DNA of 64,000 bases from Paraburkholderia phenazinium (GTDB taxonomy: Bacteria > Pseudomonadota > Gammaproteobacteria > Burkholderiales > Burkholderiaceae): assembly GCF_900100735.1 (NCBI RefSeq), contig NZ_FNCJ01000013.1, positions 1-64,000 on the forward strand, written 5' to 3'. The position numbers were made by a program, and so were the translations under genes. Shown piece after piece: positions 56,543 to 63,741 of the stretch (the stretch's first letter is position 1; the number at the start of each line of letters is the position of its first letter). The notes below the pieces were generated by a model, which searched no databases, had not been told where the DNA came from, and saw only the letters and a list, made by a program, of their open reading frames with translations.

Positions 56543-57292
56543 GTGAGCTATAAGCGCGGCCTCGCCGTTGTTTTCGGGTGCGCAATCGCGGCCCTGGTGT
56601 CCTTTGCTGCAACCTATCCACGCTTCTACCCGAGCGCCCCGACGGTCGCGGCGCCCGGCAGTGCCGGCGTGCCTGCCAAGGCCGCCGCGCCGGCCTTGGG
56701 CGTCGATCTACCGGGCCTGCCCAGCGCGAGCCCCTTGTCCTGGACACGGCTCACCGACGCCGAGCGTCTTGCACTCGCTCCGTTCGCCACTGTCTGGGAC
56801 ACCTTCAGCGACGAACGTAAGCGCAAATGGATCAAGATCGCCTCACGTTATTCGAAGTTGACGCCTGAACAACAAAAGGGCCTGCAAGAGCGCATGACCG
56901 AGTGGGTCCGCCTCACGCCTGATCAGCGCCGCGTCGCGCGCGAAAACTATCAGGTCTCGAAAGAGCTGCCGCGCGAAGCCCGCGAAAAAGCATGGAAGGC
57001 CTACCAGCAACTGCCGCCCGAACAGAAGGAGCGGCTCGCCGCGAGCGAGCGCAAGCGCCGGCCTACGGTTGTCAGCGCACCGCCGTCGGGCAAAAGCGAG
57101 CTGAAGGATATCGAACGCCTCGTCAACGAGCGCGAGCATACGGCGAGCGGCGTGGTCGCCACGGCCGCCGCATCGGGCAGCGGGGCAGCGGTGCCGGTCG
57201 GGCCGGCAATTCCCGCCGCCGGCAGCTTTGCCCCCGCCACGCCGGTGCCGGTCTCGCCGCGCGAAGCCCCGTCGCTTTACAACGGTTCGTAA
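56543..57292 (+). CDS. DUF3106 membrane-anchored periplasmic protein
   Basis: A 249-residue protein with an N-terminal anchor or signal (about 5-24), then a Pro/Ala linker, a helical domain at about 65-170 and a low-complexity tail. The helical domain is built of repeats of about 20 residues, each starting L(T/S/P)-x-(E/D)-(Q/R): LTDAERL, FSDERKRKW, LTPEQQKGL, LTPDQRRVA, LPREAREKA and LPPEQKERL. Such LTxxQ-like hairpins occur in periplasmic metal or stress sensors (CpxP, CnrX). It starts with GTG at 56543, 16 bases after DUF3619. A sensor role is inferred. Confidence 0.7.
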   Translation: MSYKRGLAVVFGCAIAALVSFAATYPRFYPSAPTVAAPGSAGVPAKAAAPALGVDLPGLPSASPLSWTRLTDAERLALAPFATVWDTFSDERKRKWIKIASRYSKLTPEQQKGLQERMTEWVRLTPDQRRVARENYQVSKELPREAREKAWKAYQQLPPEQKERLAASERKRRPTVVSAPPSGKSELKDIERLVNEREHTASGVVATAAASGSGAAVPVGPAIPAAGSFAPATPVPVSPREAPSLYNGS

Positions 57293-57324
57293 GCACGGCG
57301 CGCCCGGCCCGCCGTCCTCCCATC

Positions 57325-57873
57325 GTGCCCTCCGCGCCCACCGTGCCTCCTTCGCCCACCACGCCCATACCGTCCGCTCCAGTGCCCCCGGCCACGCCTT
57401 CGGTGCGCCGCCGGCTCGCGACGATGCTCTACGAAGCTGTGATCCTGTTCGGTGTGGTGTTCCTCGCCGGCTATCTGTTCAGCACGCTCACTCAGCAACG
57501 CAATGGCCTGACGCATCACAACCTGCTGGCCGGCTGGATCGGTTTCGTGGTCGGTCTGTACTTTGTGTGGTTTTGGACCCACAGTGGTCAGACCCTGCCG
57601 ATGAAAACCTGGCGGCTGCGGGTGGTCGCCGCAGACGGCTCGCCGCTCTCGGCGCCACGGGCGATCGTGCGCTACGTGCTGGCATGGCTGTGGTTCCTGC
57701 CGCCGCTGGCGCTGCATCCCCTCTTCGGCCTGTCGCTCCCGCACACGCTCGTGCTGGCGGCCATCTGGTTCGTGCTATGGGCCGCCACGGGGCGCCTCGG
57801 CGCCAATCGCCAGTTCCTGCATGACCGGCTCGCCGGCACCCGCATCGTCGCCGTCGCCTCCCCTTCCGCGTAA
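57325..57873 (+). CDS. RDD family membrane protein
   Basis: About 182 residues from a GTG at 57325; other possible starts are GTG 57343, 57382 and 57403 and ATG 57424, and none has a strong ribosome binding site. The RDD domain starts near RRRLATMLYEAVILFGVVF and holds three helices with the conserved Arg and two Asp-type positions (MKTWRLRVV, then FLHDRLAGTRIV at the end). Substrates are unknown; some RDD proteins have antiporter or transport roles. Its place after the sigma-DUF3619-DUF3106 genes suggests the same transcript. The N-terminal Pro/Ser/Thr run is unusual. Confidence 0.75.
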   Translation: MPSAPTVPPSPTTPIPSAPVPPATPSVRRRLATMLYEAVILFGVVFLAGYLFSTLTQQRNGLTHHNLLAGWIGFVVGLYFVWFWTHSGQTLPMKTWRLRVVAADGSPLSAPRAIVRYVLAWLWFLPPLALHPLFGLSLPHTLVLAAIWFVLWAATGRLGANRQFLHDRLAGTRIVAVASPSA

Positions 57874-57889
57874 TAAGAACTTCTCATGA

Positions 57890-57907
57890 CTGTCACGGCA
57901 CAGTCAC
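57890..57907 (+). promoter_or_regulatory. Pho-box-like site (PhoB binding) upstream of plcP-like gene
   Basis: CTGTCAC-GGCA-CAGTCAC has the 7-4-7 direct-repeat layout of the PhoB box (consensus CTGTCAT-4-CTGTCAC); the second half differs by one base. It lies 45 bases before the start codon at 57952. The following -10 is weak (CAATAC at 57920). Confidence 0.55.
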
Positions 57908-57951
57908 GTGCGGATGGCGCAATACGGGCACTGCAACTCGACGCGTGAGCC

Positions 57952-58896
57952 ATGGACCCCAACACGTCCGCGACTTCCTTGTTCCGCCAGACTGGCCCGA
58001 GCGTCGACCCCGTCGCTTTCCGGCCGGACTCTGCCTCCTTCGGCGCCGGCCTGCCGCTGCCACTGCCGCCACTCTCCTCGGAGCCGCAACCCGGCCGTCA
58101 CGACGACGACCATGAGGAGCCGCACCGCTACCGCACGATCTGGCTGTCGGATATCCATCTGGGTTCGAGCGGCTGCCAGGCGTCGTACCTGCTCGACTTT
58201 CTGCGCCACAACGACTCGGAATATCTGTACCTGGTCGGCGACATCATCGACGGCTGGCAGTTGAAGAAAGGCTGGTACTGGCCGCAGGCCCACAACGACG
58301 TGGTGCAGAAGATTCTGCGCAAGGCCCGCAAGGGCACCCAGGTGGTGTATATCCCCGGCAACCACGACGAAGCGGCACGCCAGTTCTGCGACCTCGCCTT
58401 CGGCGACATCCACGTACGCGGCGAGGCGTTTCACACCACCCTCGCCGGCAAGCGCCTGTGGATCGTGCACGGCGACCTGTTCGACGGCGTGATCCAGCAC
58501 GCCAAGTGGCTCGCCTACCTCGGCGACACGCTCTACACGCTGATCCTCGTGCTGAACCGCTGGTTCAACCGCATCCGCAGCCGCCTCGGCTTCCAGTACT
58601 GGTCGCTGTCGCAGTACCTGAAGCATCAGGTGAAGAACGCGGTGAACTTCATCTCGTCGTTCGAACGCGTGATGACCGATGAAGCGCGCCGCCGCGGTTG
58701 CGACGGTGTGGTCTGCGGCCATATCCACAAGGCCGAGATTCGCGACATCGACGGCGTGCTGTATTGCAACGACGGCGACTGGGTCGAAAGCCTGTCGGCG
58801 CTCGTCGAGACCTTCGAAGGTGAACTCAAGGTGATTTACTGGACCGTGATGCGTGCGCCCGAGGTCAGCGCGCAAAAGGCCCGGGCGACCGCGTAG
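57952..58896 (+). CDS. metallophosphoesterase, PlcP-like (LpxH-related)
   Basis: A 314-residue two-metal phosphoesterase. Metal-site motifs in order: SDIHLG (66-71), GDIIDGW (96-102), GNHDE (136-140), HGD (173-175) and GHIHKA (256-261). It would normally be annotated as UDP-2,3-diacylglucosamine diphosphatase, but segments such as KKGWYWPQAHNDVVQKILRK and YWSLSQYLKHQVKNAVNFI are those of the PlcP family, a Mn-dependent phospholipase C that releases diacylglycerol during phosphate starvation in rhizobia and marine bacteria. It has an unusual Pro-rich extension of 55 residues. A glycosyltransferase gene follows after 30 bases and a Pho-box-like site precedes. Confidence 0.75.
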   Translation: MDPNTSATSLFRQTGPSVDPVAFRPDSASFGAGLPLPLPPLSSEPQPGRHDDDHEEPHRYRTIWLSDIHLGSSGCQASYLLDFLRHNDSEYLYLVGDIIDGWQLKKGWYWPQAHNDVVQKILRKARKGTQVVYIPGNHDEAARQFCDLAFGDIHVRGEAFHTTLAGKRLWIVHGDLFDGVIQHAKWLAYLGDTLYTLILVLNRWFNRIRSRLGFQYWSLSQYLKHQVKNAVNFISSFERVMTDEARRRGCDGVVCGHIHKAEIRDIDGVLYCNDGDWVESLSALVETFEGELKVIYWTVMRAPEVSAQKARATA

Positions 58897-58926
58897 TCCT
58901 TTTTAACTTCTATTGGGCCAACACCG

Positions 58927-59958
58927 ATGAAGATCATGATCGTCACCGACGCATGGGAGCCGCAGGTCAACGGCGTGGTACGCACGCTGAAGAATACGAC
59001 CCGCGAGCTCGCCGCACTTGGCCACCGCGTCGATCTCTTGACGCCGCTCGAATTCAAGACGATCCCCTGCCCGACCTACCCCGAGATCCGCCTCTCGCTG
59101 TTCCCGAAGCGCAAGCTTCGCGAGCGCATCGACGCATTCGCGCCGGACGCCCTGCACATTGCCACCGAAGGCCCGCTCGGCATGGCAGCGCGCGCCTACG
59201 CGATCCAGCACAAGCTGCCGTTCACGACCGCCTATCACACGCGCTTTCCGGAATACGTGCAGGCGCGTTTCGGCATTCCGCTCGCCGCCACCTACAAGTT
59301 TCTGCACTGGTTCCACAAGGCATCGCTGGCGGTGATGGCGCCGACACCGGTCGTCAAGGCCGACCTCGAGAAGTTCGGCTTCACGAACGTGGTGCTATGG
59401 ACGCGCGGTGTCGACCTTGATATCTTCCACCAGATGGATTCCAAGGTACTCAATACGGCGCGGCCGATCTTCCTGTACGTCGGGCGCGTGGCGGTCGAAA
59501 AGAACGTCGAAGCGTTTCTCAAGCTCGATCTGCCCGGTTCGAAATGGGTCGCAGGCGAAGGCCCGGCGCTTGCCGAGCTGAAGTCGCGCTATCCGCAGGC
59601 GAACTATCTGGGCGTGCTGACCCAGGCCGAACTCGCCAAGGTGTATGCCGCCGCTGACGTGTTCGTGTTCCCGAGCCGCACCGATACCTTCGGCCTCGTG
59701 CTGCTCGAAGCGCTTGCCTGCGGCACGCCGGTCGCGGCGTATCCGGTCACCGGCCCGATCGACGTGCTGGGCGACGGCGGCGCTGGCGCGATGCACGAAG
59801 ACCTGCGCGAAGCCTGCCTCGAAGCGCTGAAGATCGACCGCGACCATGCACGTGCATGGGCTGAGCGCTTCTCGTGGAAAGCCGCCTCCGAGCAGTTTGC
59901 CACCCACCTGAAACCGCTGCCGCGGCCCTCGTTCCGCGAGGAGAGCGCGGCCGCCTAA
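58927..59958 (+). CDS. GT4-family glycosyltransferase, Agt-like (diacylglycerol glycosyltransferase)
   Basis: A 343-residue GT-B enzyme. VTDAWEPQVNGVVRTL and TEGPLGMAARAYAI belong to the N-terminal acceptor domain; TAYHTRFPEYV follows. The donor domain carries FPSRTDTFGLVLLEALACGTPVAA (given by its ends FPSRTDTFG and EALACGTPV) with the E-x7-E-type site. It resembles the Agt enzymes that add sugar or glucuronic acid to diacylglycerol and sulfolipid synthases of the SQD2 type. Placement right after a PlcP-like gene supports diacylglycerol as acceptor. The sugar donor is unknown. Confidence 0.8.
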   Translation: MKIMIVTDAWEPQVNGVVRTLKNTTRELAALGHRVDLLTPLEFKTIPCPTYPEIRLSLFPKRKLRERIDAFAPDALHIATEGPLGMAARAYAIQHKLPFTTAYHTRFPEYVQARFGIPLAATYKFLHWFHKASLAVMAPTPVVKADLEKFGFTNVVLWTRGVDLDIFHQMDSKVLNTARPIFLYVGRVAVEKNVEAFLKLDLPGSKWVAGEGPALAELKSRYPQANYLGVLTQAELAKVYAAADVFVFPSRTDTFGLVLLEALACGTPVAAYPVTGPIDVLGDGGAGAMHEDLREACLEALKIDRDHARAWAERFSWKAASEQFATHLKPLPRPSFREESAAA

Positions 59959-59978
59959 CCCGCCCCGCCAAGCAGCCC

Positions 59979-60653
59979 ATGCGAGCAAGAGCCTCCAGCG
60001 TCCGGCGCACGCCCCAGCGCGCGCTGCGTTCCGTCGACACCGAAGCGACCGGCATCGAGCCGTTCGACGACGTGCACGAACCCAGCGCGCCAACCGCGGC
60101 GGACGGCACGCTCGACGACGCGCGGCGGCCCCGGCCGCTGCCGCACAATCCGCAGCCGGGTTCGGGTTCGGCCTCGGCCGATACCCGCGCGGACCCGGCT
60201 CAACACGCCGACGCCCACGAACCGCTCGGCCCGGACGATCCCCTCGCCCCGCTGCCGTTCAATCCCTATAAGGGCAATCGTGGCGTCACGCGCGCGTGGC
60301 ACGCGATGAAAAACTCGCTGGCGGGTTTTCAGGTCGCGATCCGCGAGGAAAGCGCGTTCCGCCAGGAGCTGACGCTCGCGGCGATCCTCGTGCCGTGCGG
60401 GGTGATCGTGCCGGTCGATCCGGTCGGGCGCGTGCTGCTGCTCGGCTCGGTGCTGCTGGTGCTGATCGTAGAATTGTTAAATTCGAGCGTCGAGGCCGCG
60501 ATTGACCGCATCTCGCTCGAGCGGCACGAATTGTCGCGGCGTGCCAAGGATCTCGGCAGCGCCGCCGTGATGGTGGCCTTGGGCATGTGCGTGATGACGT
60601 GGGCGCTGATTGTCGGCCCTCTTGTGGTGCATTGGATTAAAGCGTGGCTGTAG
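59979..60653 (+). CDS. dgkA: diacylglycerol kinase (DgkA) with long N-terminal extension
   Basis: A 224-residue protein whose last 125 residues are a complete prokaryotic diacylglycerol kinase: amphipathic start NPYKGNRGVTRAWHAMKNSL (given in full as 20 residues), catalytic VELLNSSVEAAIDR (164-177), RRAKDLGSAAV and three helices. The first 95 residues are acidic, Pro/Ala/His-rich and probably disordered; E. coli DgkA has only 122 residues. It phosphorylates diacylglycerol to phosphatidic acid, so it could recycle diacylglycerol released by the PlcP-like enzyme. The gap from the glycosyltransferase is 20 bases. ATG 59979 is the first in-frame start after that stop; a later start is possible. 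Confidence 0.82.
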   Translation: MRARASSVRRTPQRALRSVDTEATGIEPFDDVHEPSAPTAADGTLDDARRPRPLPHNPQPGSGSASADTRADPAQHADAHEPLGPDDPLAPLPFNPYKGNRGVTRAWHAMKNSLAGFQVAIREESAFRQELTLAAILVPCGVIVPVDPVGRVLLLGSVLLVLIVELLNSSVEAAIDRISLERHELSRRAKDLGSAAVMVALGMCVMTWALIVGPLVVHWIKAWL

Positions 60654-60737
60654 TGCTTGCGGCACGCTTATACGTACAGGTAAGCGCCACATAAAGGGTA
60701 CAAACAAGCCCCACGGCGTGAAAACCCTGAGTTCGAC

Positions 60738-60765
60738 CTTGATATGAGAACGGTCGGTTTATAAT
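60738..60765 (+). promoter_or_regulatory. promoter of the TetR-family gene with half-palindrome
   Basis: CTTGAT (-35, 60738-60743), a 16-base spacer and TATAAT (-10, 60760-60765) face the TetR gene. Between them, GAACGGTCGGTT (60748-60759) is an imperfect inverted repeat sharing GAACGGTCG with the palindrome at 21242-21269. Confidence 0.55.
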
Positions 60766-60848
60766 CGGCCGGCACACTCACATACCAACCGCGTCAGGGT
60801 GGACCACGCAGTCGCGCGGCCAACCCGGCGCTCTCAGGGCCGGACGAC

Positions 60849-61574
60849 ATGGAAGCCAAACCTCCCCGCCGCACCCGCGAACGGATTCTCGAACTGTCGT
60901 TGAAGCTATTCAACGAGATCGGCGAGCCGAACGTCACGACAACGACGATCGCCGAGGAAATGGAAATCAGTCCGGGCAACCTGTACTACCACTTCCGCAA
61001 CAAAGACGACATCATCAACAGCATCTTCAGCCAGTTCGAGCAGGAGATCGAAAAGCGTCTGCGCTTTCCGGACGATCACCGCGCGACGATCGACGAGATG
61101 TGGTCCTACTTGCAGTACATGGTCGATTTCACGTGGCGCTACCGCTTCCTGTACCGCGACCTGAACGATCTGCTGGCGCGTAACCGCACGCTGGAGACGC
61201 ACTTCAAGCAGATCATCAGCCACAAGGTGCGCTTTGCGAGCCAGTTCTGCGAGCAACTGGTCGCGGACGGCGAAATGGTGGCGACCCCCGACGAGTTGCA
61301 TGTGATTGCGACCAACGTCGGGGTGATCGGCACGTACTGGCTGTCGTACCAGTTCGTGATGAATCCGCGCAAGTACAACGAACAGGAAGCAATCCGCGCC
61401 GAACTGCATCAGGTCAGCGTGCAGATCGTTTCGCTGATGGCGCCGTATCTGCGCGGCCGCTCGCGGCAGCTCTTCGACGACCTCATTTCGGGCAAGCTGC
61501 CCAAGCGCGAGTTCTACGACTACCTGCCGCCCAAGGAAGGCGCTGCGCCTCGCAACGAACCGAAGGACGTTTGA
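60849..61574 (+). CDS. TetR-family transcriptional regulator, PhaD-like
   Basis: A 241-residue repressor-type regulator. The N-terminal helix-turn-helix (RTRERILELSLKLFNEIG, TTIAEEMEISPGNLYYHFRNKDDI) is close to that of PhaD, the TetR regulator of polyhydroxyalkanoate genes in Pseudomonas, which senses an acyl-CoA-type signal. The rest is the helical ligand domain with FTWRYRFLYRDL. It overlaps nothing; the LOG gene starts 2 bases after its stop and is probably co-transcribed. Target genes are unknown; the shared motif with 21242-21269 hints at one. Confidence 0.82.
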   Translation: MEAKPPRRTRERILELSLKLFNEIGEPNVTTTTIAEEMEISPGNLYYHFRNKDDIINSIFSQFEQEIEKRLRFPDDHRATIDEMWSYLQYMVDFTWRYRFLYRDLNDLLARNRTLETHFKQIISHKVRFASQFCEQLVADGEMVATPDELHVIATNVGVIGTYWLSYQFVMNPRKYNEQEAIRAELHQVSVQIVSLMAPYLRGRSRQLFDDLISGKLPKREFYDYLPPKEGAAPRNEPKDV

Positions 61575-61576
61575 AC

Positions 61577-62161
61577 ATGAAGTCGGTGTGTGTGTACTGC
61601 GGCTCCTCCGACGGGGCCAAACCGCTTTACGCCGAGGCCGCACGCGGCTTCGGCCGCGCTCTGGTCGACGCCGGCCTGGCGCTCGTCTATGGCGGCGGCA
61701 AGGTGGGCCTGATGGGCGTGATCGCCGACGAGGTGATGGCCGCAGGCGGCCGTGCGATTGGCGTGATTCCCGAGTTGCTCGTCAACAAGGAAGTCGGCCA
61801 CAACGGCCTGACCGAATTGCACGTCGTGCCCGACATGCACCAGCGCAAGAAGATGATGGCGGACCTCTCGGACGCGTTCGTCGCCATGCCCGGCGGCGCC
61901 GGCACGCTCGAAGAGCTGTTCGAGGTCTACACGTGGGCGCAACTCGGCTATCACCAGAAACCGGTGGCGCTCCTCAACATCGACGGCTACTACGATCCGC
62001 TGATCGCGATGCTCGAACATACGGTGCAGGAAGGCTTCATGCGCCGGACCTATTTCGACATCCTGCAGGTCGATGCCGATCCGGCGGGCCTGATCGCCAA
62101 ACTGCGGGGCTACCAGCCGCCGCCGAAAGACAAGTGGGCCGGTAGCCGCGACGTGGTTTGA
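61577..62161 (+). CDS. LOG family protein (nucleoside 5'-monophosphate phosphoribohydrolase)
   Basis: A 194-residue Rossmann-like protein. VCVYCGSSDG opens it and PGGAGTLEE (105-113) is the LOG signature that binds nucleotide; YGGGKVGLMG also matches. In plants and some bacteria LOG cleaves cytokinin ribotides or AMP, releasing ribose 5-phosphate. ATG 61577 is preferred to TTG 61571, which overlaps the TetR stop. Its bacterial role here is unknown. Confidence 0.88.
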   Translation: MKSVCVYCGSSDGAKPLYAEAARGFGRALVDAGLALVYGGGKVGLMGVIADEVMAAGGRAIGVIPELLVNKEVGHNGLTELHVVPDMHQRKKMMADLSDAFVAMPGGAGTLEELFEVYTWAQLGYHQKPVALLNIDGYYDPLIAMLEHTVQEGFMRRTYFDILQVDADPAGLIAKLRGYQPPPKDKWAGSRDVV

Positions 62162-62237
62162 GCACGGCGCTGGATCGGCTCGGTATCGTCTAGTACAGCC
62201 CGACGCTACGCAGCGGGCTGCATGACCGAAGGCAACC

Positions 62238-62984
62238 ATGACAAAAGTCGTTCTGATCACGGGCGCAAGCCGCGGCATCGGCCGCGCGACGGCGCGTTTG
62301 CTGGGCGCACACGGCTGGTCGGTCGGCGTGAACTACGCGCACAACGAAGCCGCTGCGCAGGAAACCGCCGCCGAAGTGGGACGCGCTGGCGGTCATGCCC
62401 GGGTAATCCGGGGCGACGTGGCACAGGAAGCGGACGTGATCGCCATGTTCGACGCCGTCCAGCATGCCTTCGGGCGGCTCGATGCGCTGGTGAACAACGC
62501 CGGCATCGTCGCCCCGTCGATGCAGCTCGCCGACATGGACGCCGCGCGCCTGAAGCGCCTGTTCGACGTCAACGTGCTCGGCGCCTATCTGTGCGCCCGC
62601 GAAGCCGCGCGGCGCATGTCGAAAGACCGTGGCGGCGAAGGCGGCGCGATCGTCAATGTTTCGTCGGCGGCCTCGCGCCTCGGCTCGCCCAACGAATATG
62701 TCGACTACGCCGGGTCGAAAGGCGCCATCGATACCCTGACCATTGGTCTTGCCAAGGAGCTCGGTCCGCAAGGCGTGCGGGTCAACGCCGTGCGGCCAGG
62801 GCTGATCGACACTGAGATTCACGCGAGCGGCGGCCGTCCCGAGCGCGCGGCGGTACTCGGTTCGCAGACGCCACTGGGCCGCCCCGGCAGCGCCGAGGAA
62901 GTCGCGGAAAGCATCGTTTGGCTGCTGAGCGATGCAGCGTCGTATGTGAACGGCGCACTGCTCGATGTGAGCGGCGGGCGCTAA
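62238..62984 (+). CDS. SDR family oxidoreductase
   Basis: A 248-residue short-chain dehydrogenase. The cofactor motif TGASRGIGR is at residues 8-16, NNAG at 86-89, and the catalytic Ser142/143, Tyr157 and Lys161 (YAGSKG) are in place. It resembles glucose dehydrogenase/3-oxoacyl reductase-type enzymes; a basic Arg after the glycine motif suggests NADP. Substrate unknown. It lies 76 bases after the LOG gene on the same strand and ends in a gene-free stretch before the convergent DUF924 gene. Confidence 0.85.
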   Translation: MTKVVLITGASRGIGRATARLLGAHGWSVGVNYAHNEAAAQETAAEVGRAGGHARVIRGDVAQEADVIAMFDAVQHAFGRLDALVNNAGIVAPSMQLADMDAARLKRLFDVNVLGAYLCAREAARRMSKDRGGEGGAIVNVSSAASRLGSPNEYVDYAGSKGAIDTLTIGLAKELGPQGVRVNAVRPGLIDTEIHASGGRPERAAVLGSQTPLGRPGSAEEVAESIVWLLSDAASYVNGALLDVSGGR

Positions 62985-63105
62985 GCGGCGGCGCCGGTTG
63001 CATGGGTCGCTAAGGGAGTTTGCGCCGGTGACGCACGACGCGGACCAATAAGAGGAAACGCGCCGTCGGGTCTGGCAGGCACAGCAACACGCCGCGCCCC
63101 CTGGT

Positions 63106-63741
63106 TCAGAACGACGAGCCTGGTTTGCGCAGGAACACCAACTCTTCTTCCGTGGACGGCCGGCCGAGCAACACGTTGCGATGCGGAAACCGCCCGAACC
63201 GCTCGATCACCCCTGCATGTCTTAACGCCGAACGGTAGTAACTCGCACCCGCCGGCTCCGCCTCGAACGGTTTGAACAGGCGCACTGCCTCATGCTGGCT
63301 AGCCGCCGTTTCGTCGTGCTCGAACGGCAGATACGCGAAAGCACGATGAAACAGATCCGGCAACAACAGGTCGGCGCCAGTTTCAACCATTTGCCTGGTA
63401 ATCCTCAATGCTTGCCCATCTGCCGCAAACGCGCGCGCGGTCCCACGATAGAGATTGCGCGAAAACTGGTCGAGCACGATGACGAGCGCCAGCGCCCCAA
63501 GCGGTGTGCAGGTCCACGCGTCCAGATCACCCTGCAGCGCCGCCGCGTGCAGCACGCCGAAGCGCTCGTGCAACATGGCGTCGAACGCGGCATCGCGCGC
63601 GAACCACGCCTTTCTGTCGTGCCCATAGGTTGCCGAACCGGGCGTCCCGAACCAGCAGTCGAGCACCGCCCGGGCGAGCGCGTCGAGTGCGGCGTAGTCT
63701 TCCGCCACGTCGTAGGCCGCGGGACCGGATAAGCCGCTCAT
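63106..63741 (-). CDS. DUF924 family protein
   Basis: A 211-residue soluble helical protein of the DUF924 family. Family landmarks are LDCWFGTPGS, then IVLDQFSRNLYRGTARAFAAD and FLYLPFEHDE-like text near the middle, here FAYLPFEHDETAAS, and the C-terminal RNVLLGRPSTEEELVFL. Function is not established. Its ATG overlaps the stop of the upstream alanyl-tRNA editing gene by 4 bases (ATGA), so the two are translated together. Confidence 0.82.
   Translation of the reverse strand: MSGLSGPAAYDVAEDYAALDALARAVLDCWFGTPGSATYGHDRKAWFARDAAFDAMLHERFGVLHAAALQGDLDAWTCTPLGALALVIVLDQFSRNLYRGTARAFAADGQALRITRQMVETGADLLLPDLFHRAFAYLPFEHDETAASQHEAVRLFKPFEAEPAGASYYRSALRHAGVIERFGRFPHRNVLLGRPSTEEELVFLRKPGSSF

Noticed and set aside
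57952..58896. Simple assignment to LpxH of lipid A synthesis
   Set aside because: Motifs fit the whole COG, yet the internal segments, the Pho-box-like site and the following glycosyltransferase fit PlcP better; kept as PlcP-like with moderate confidence.
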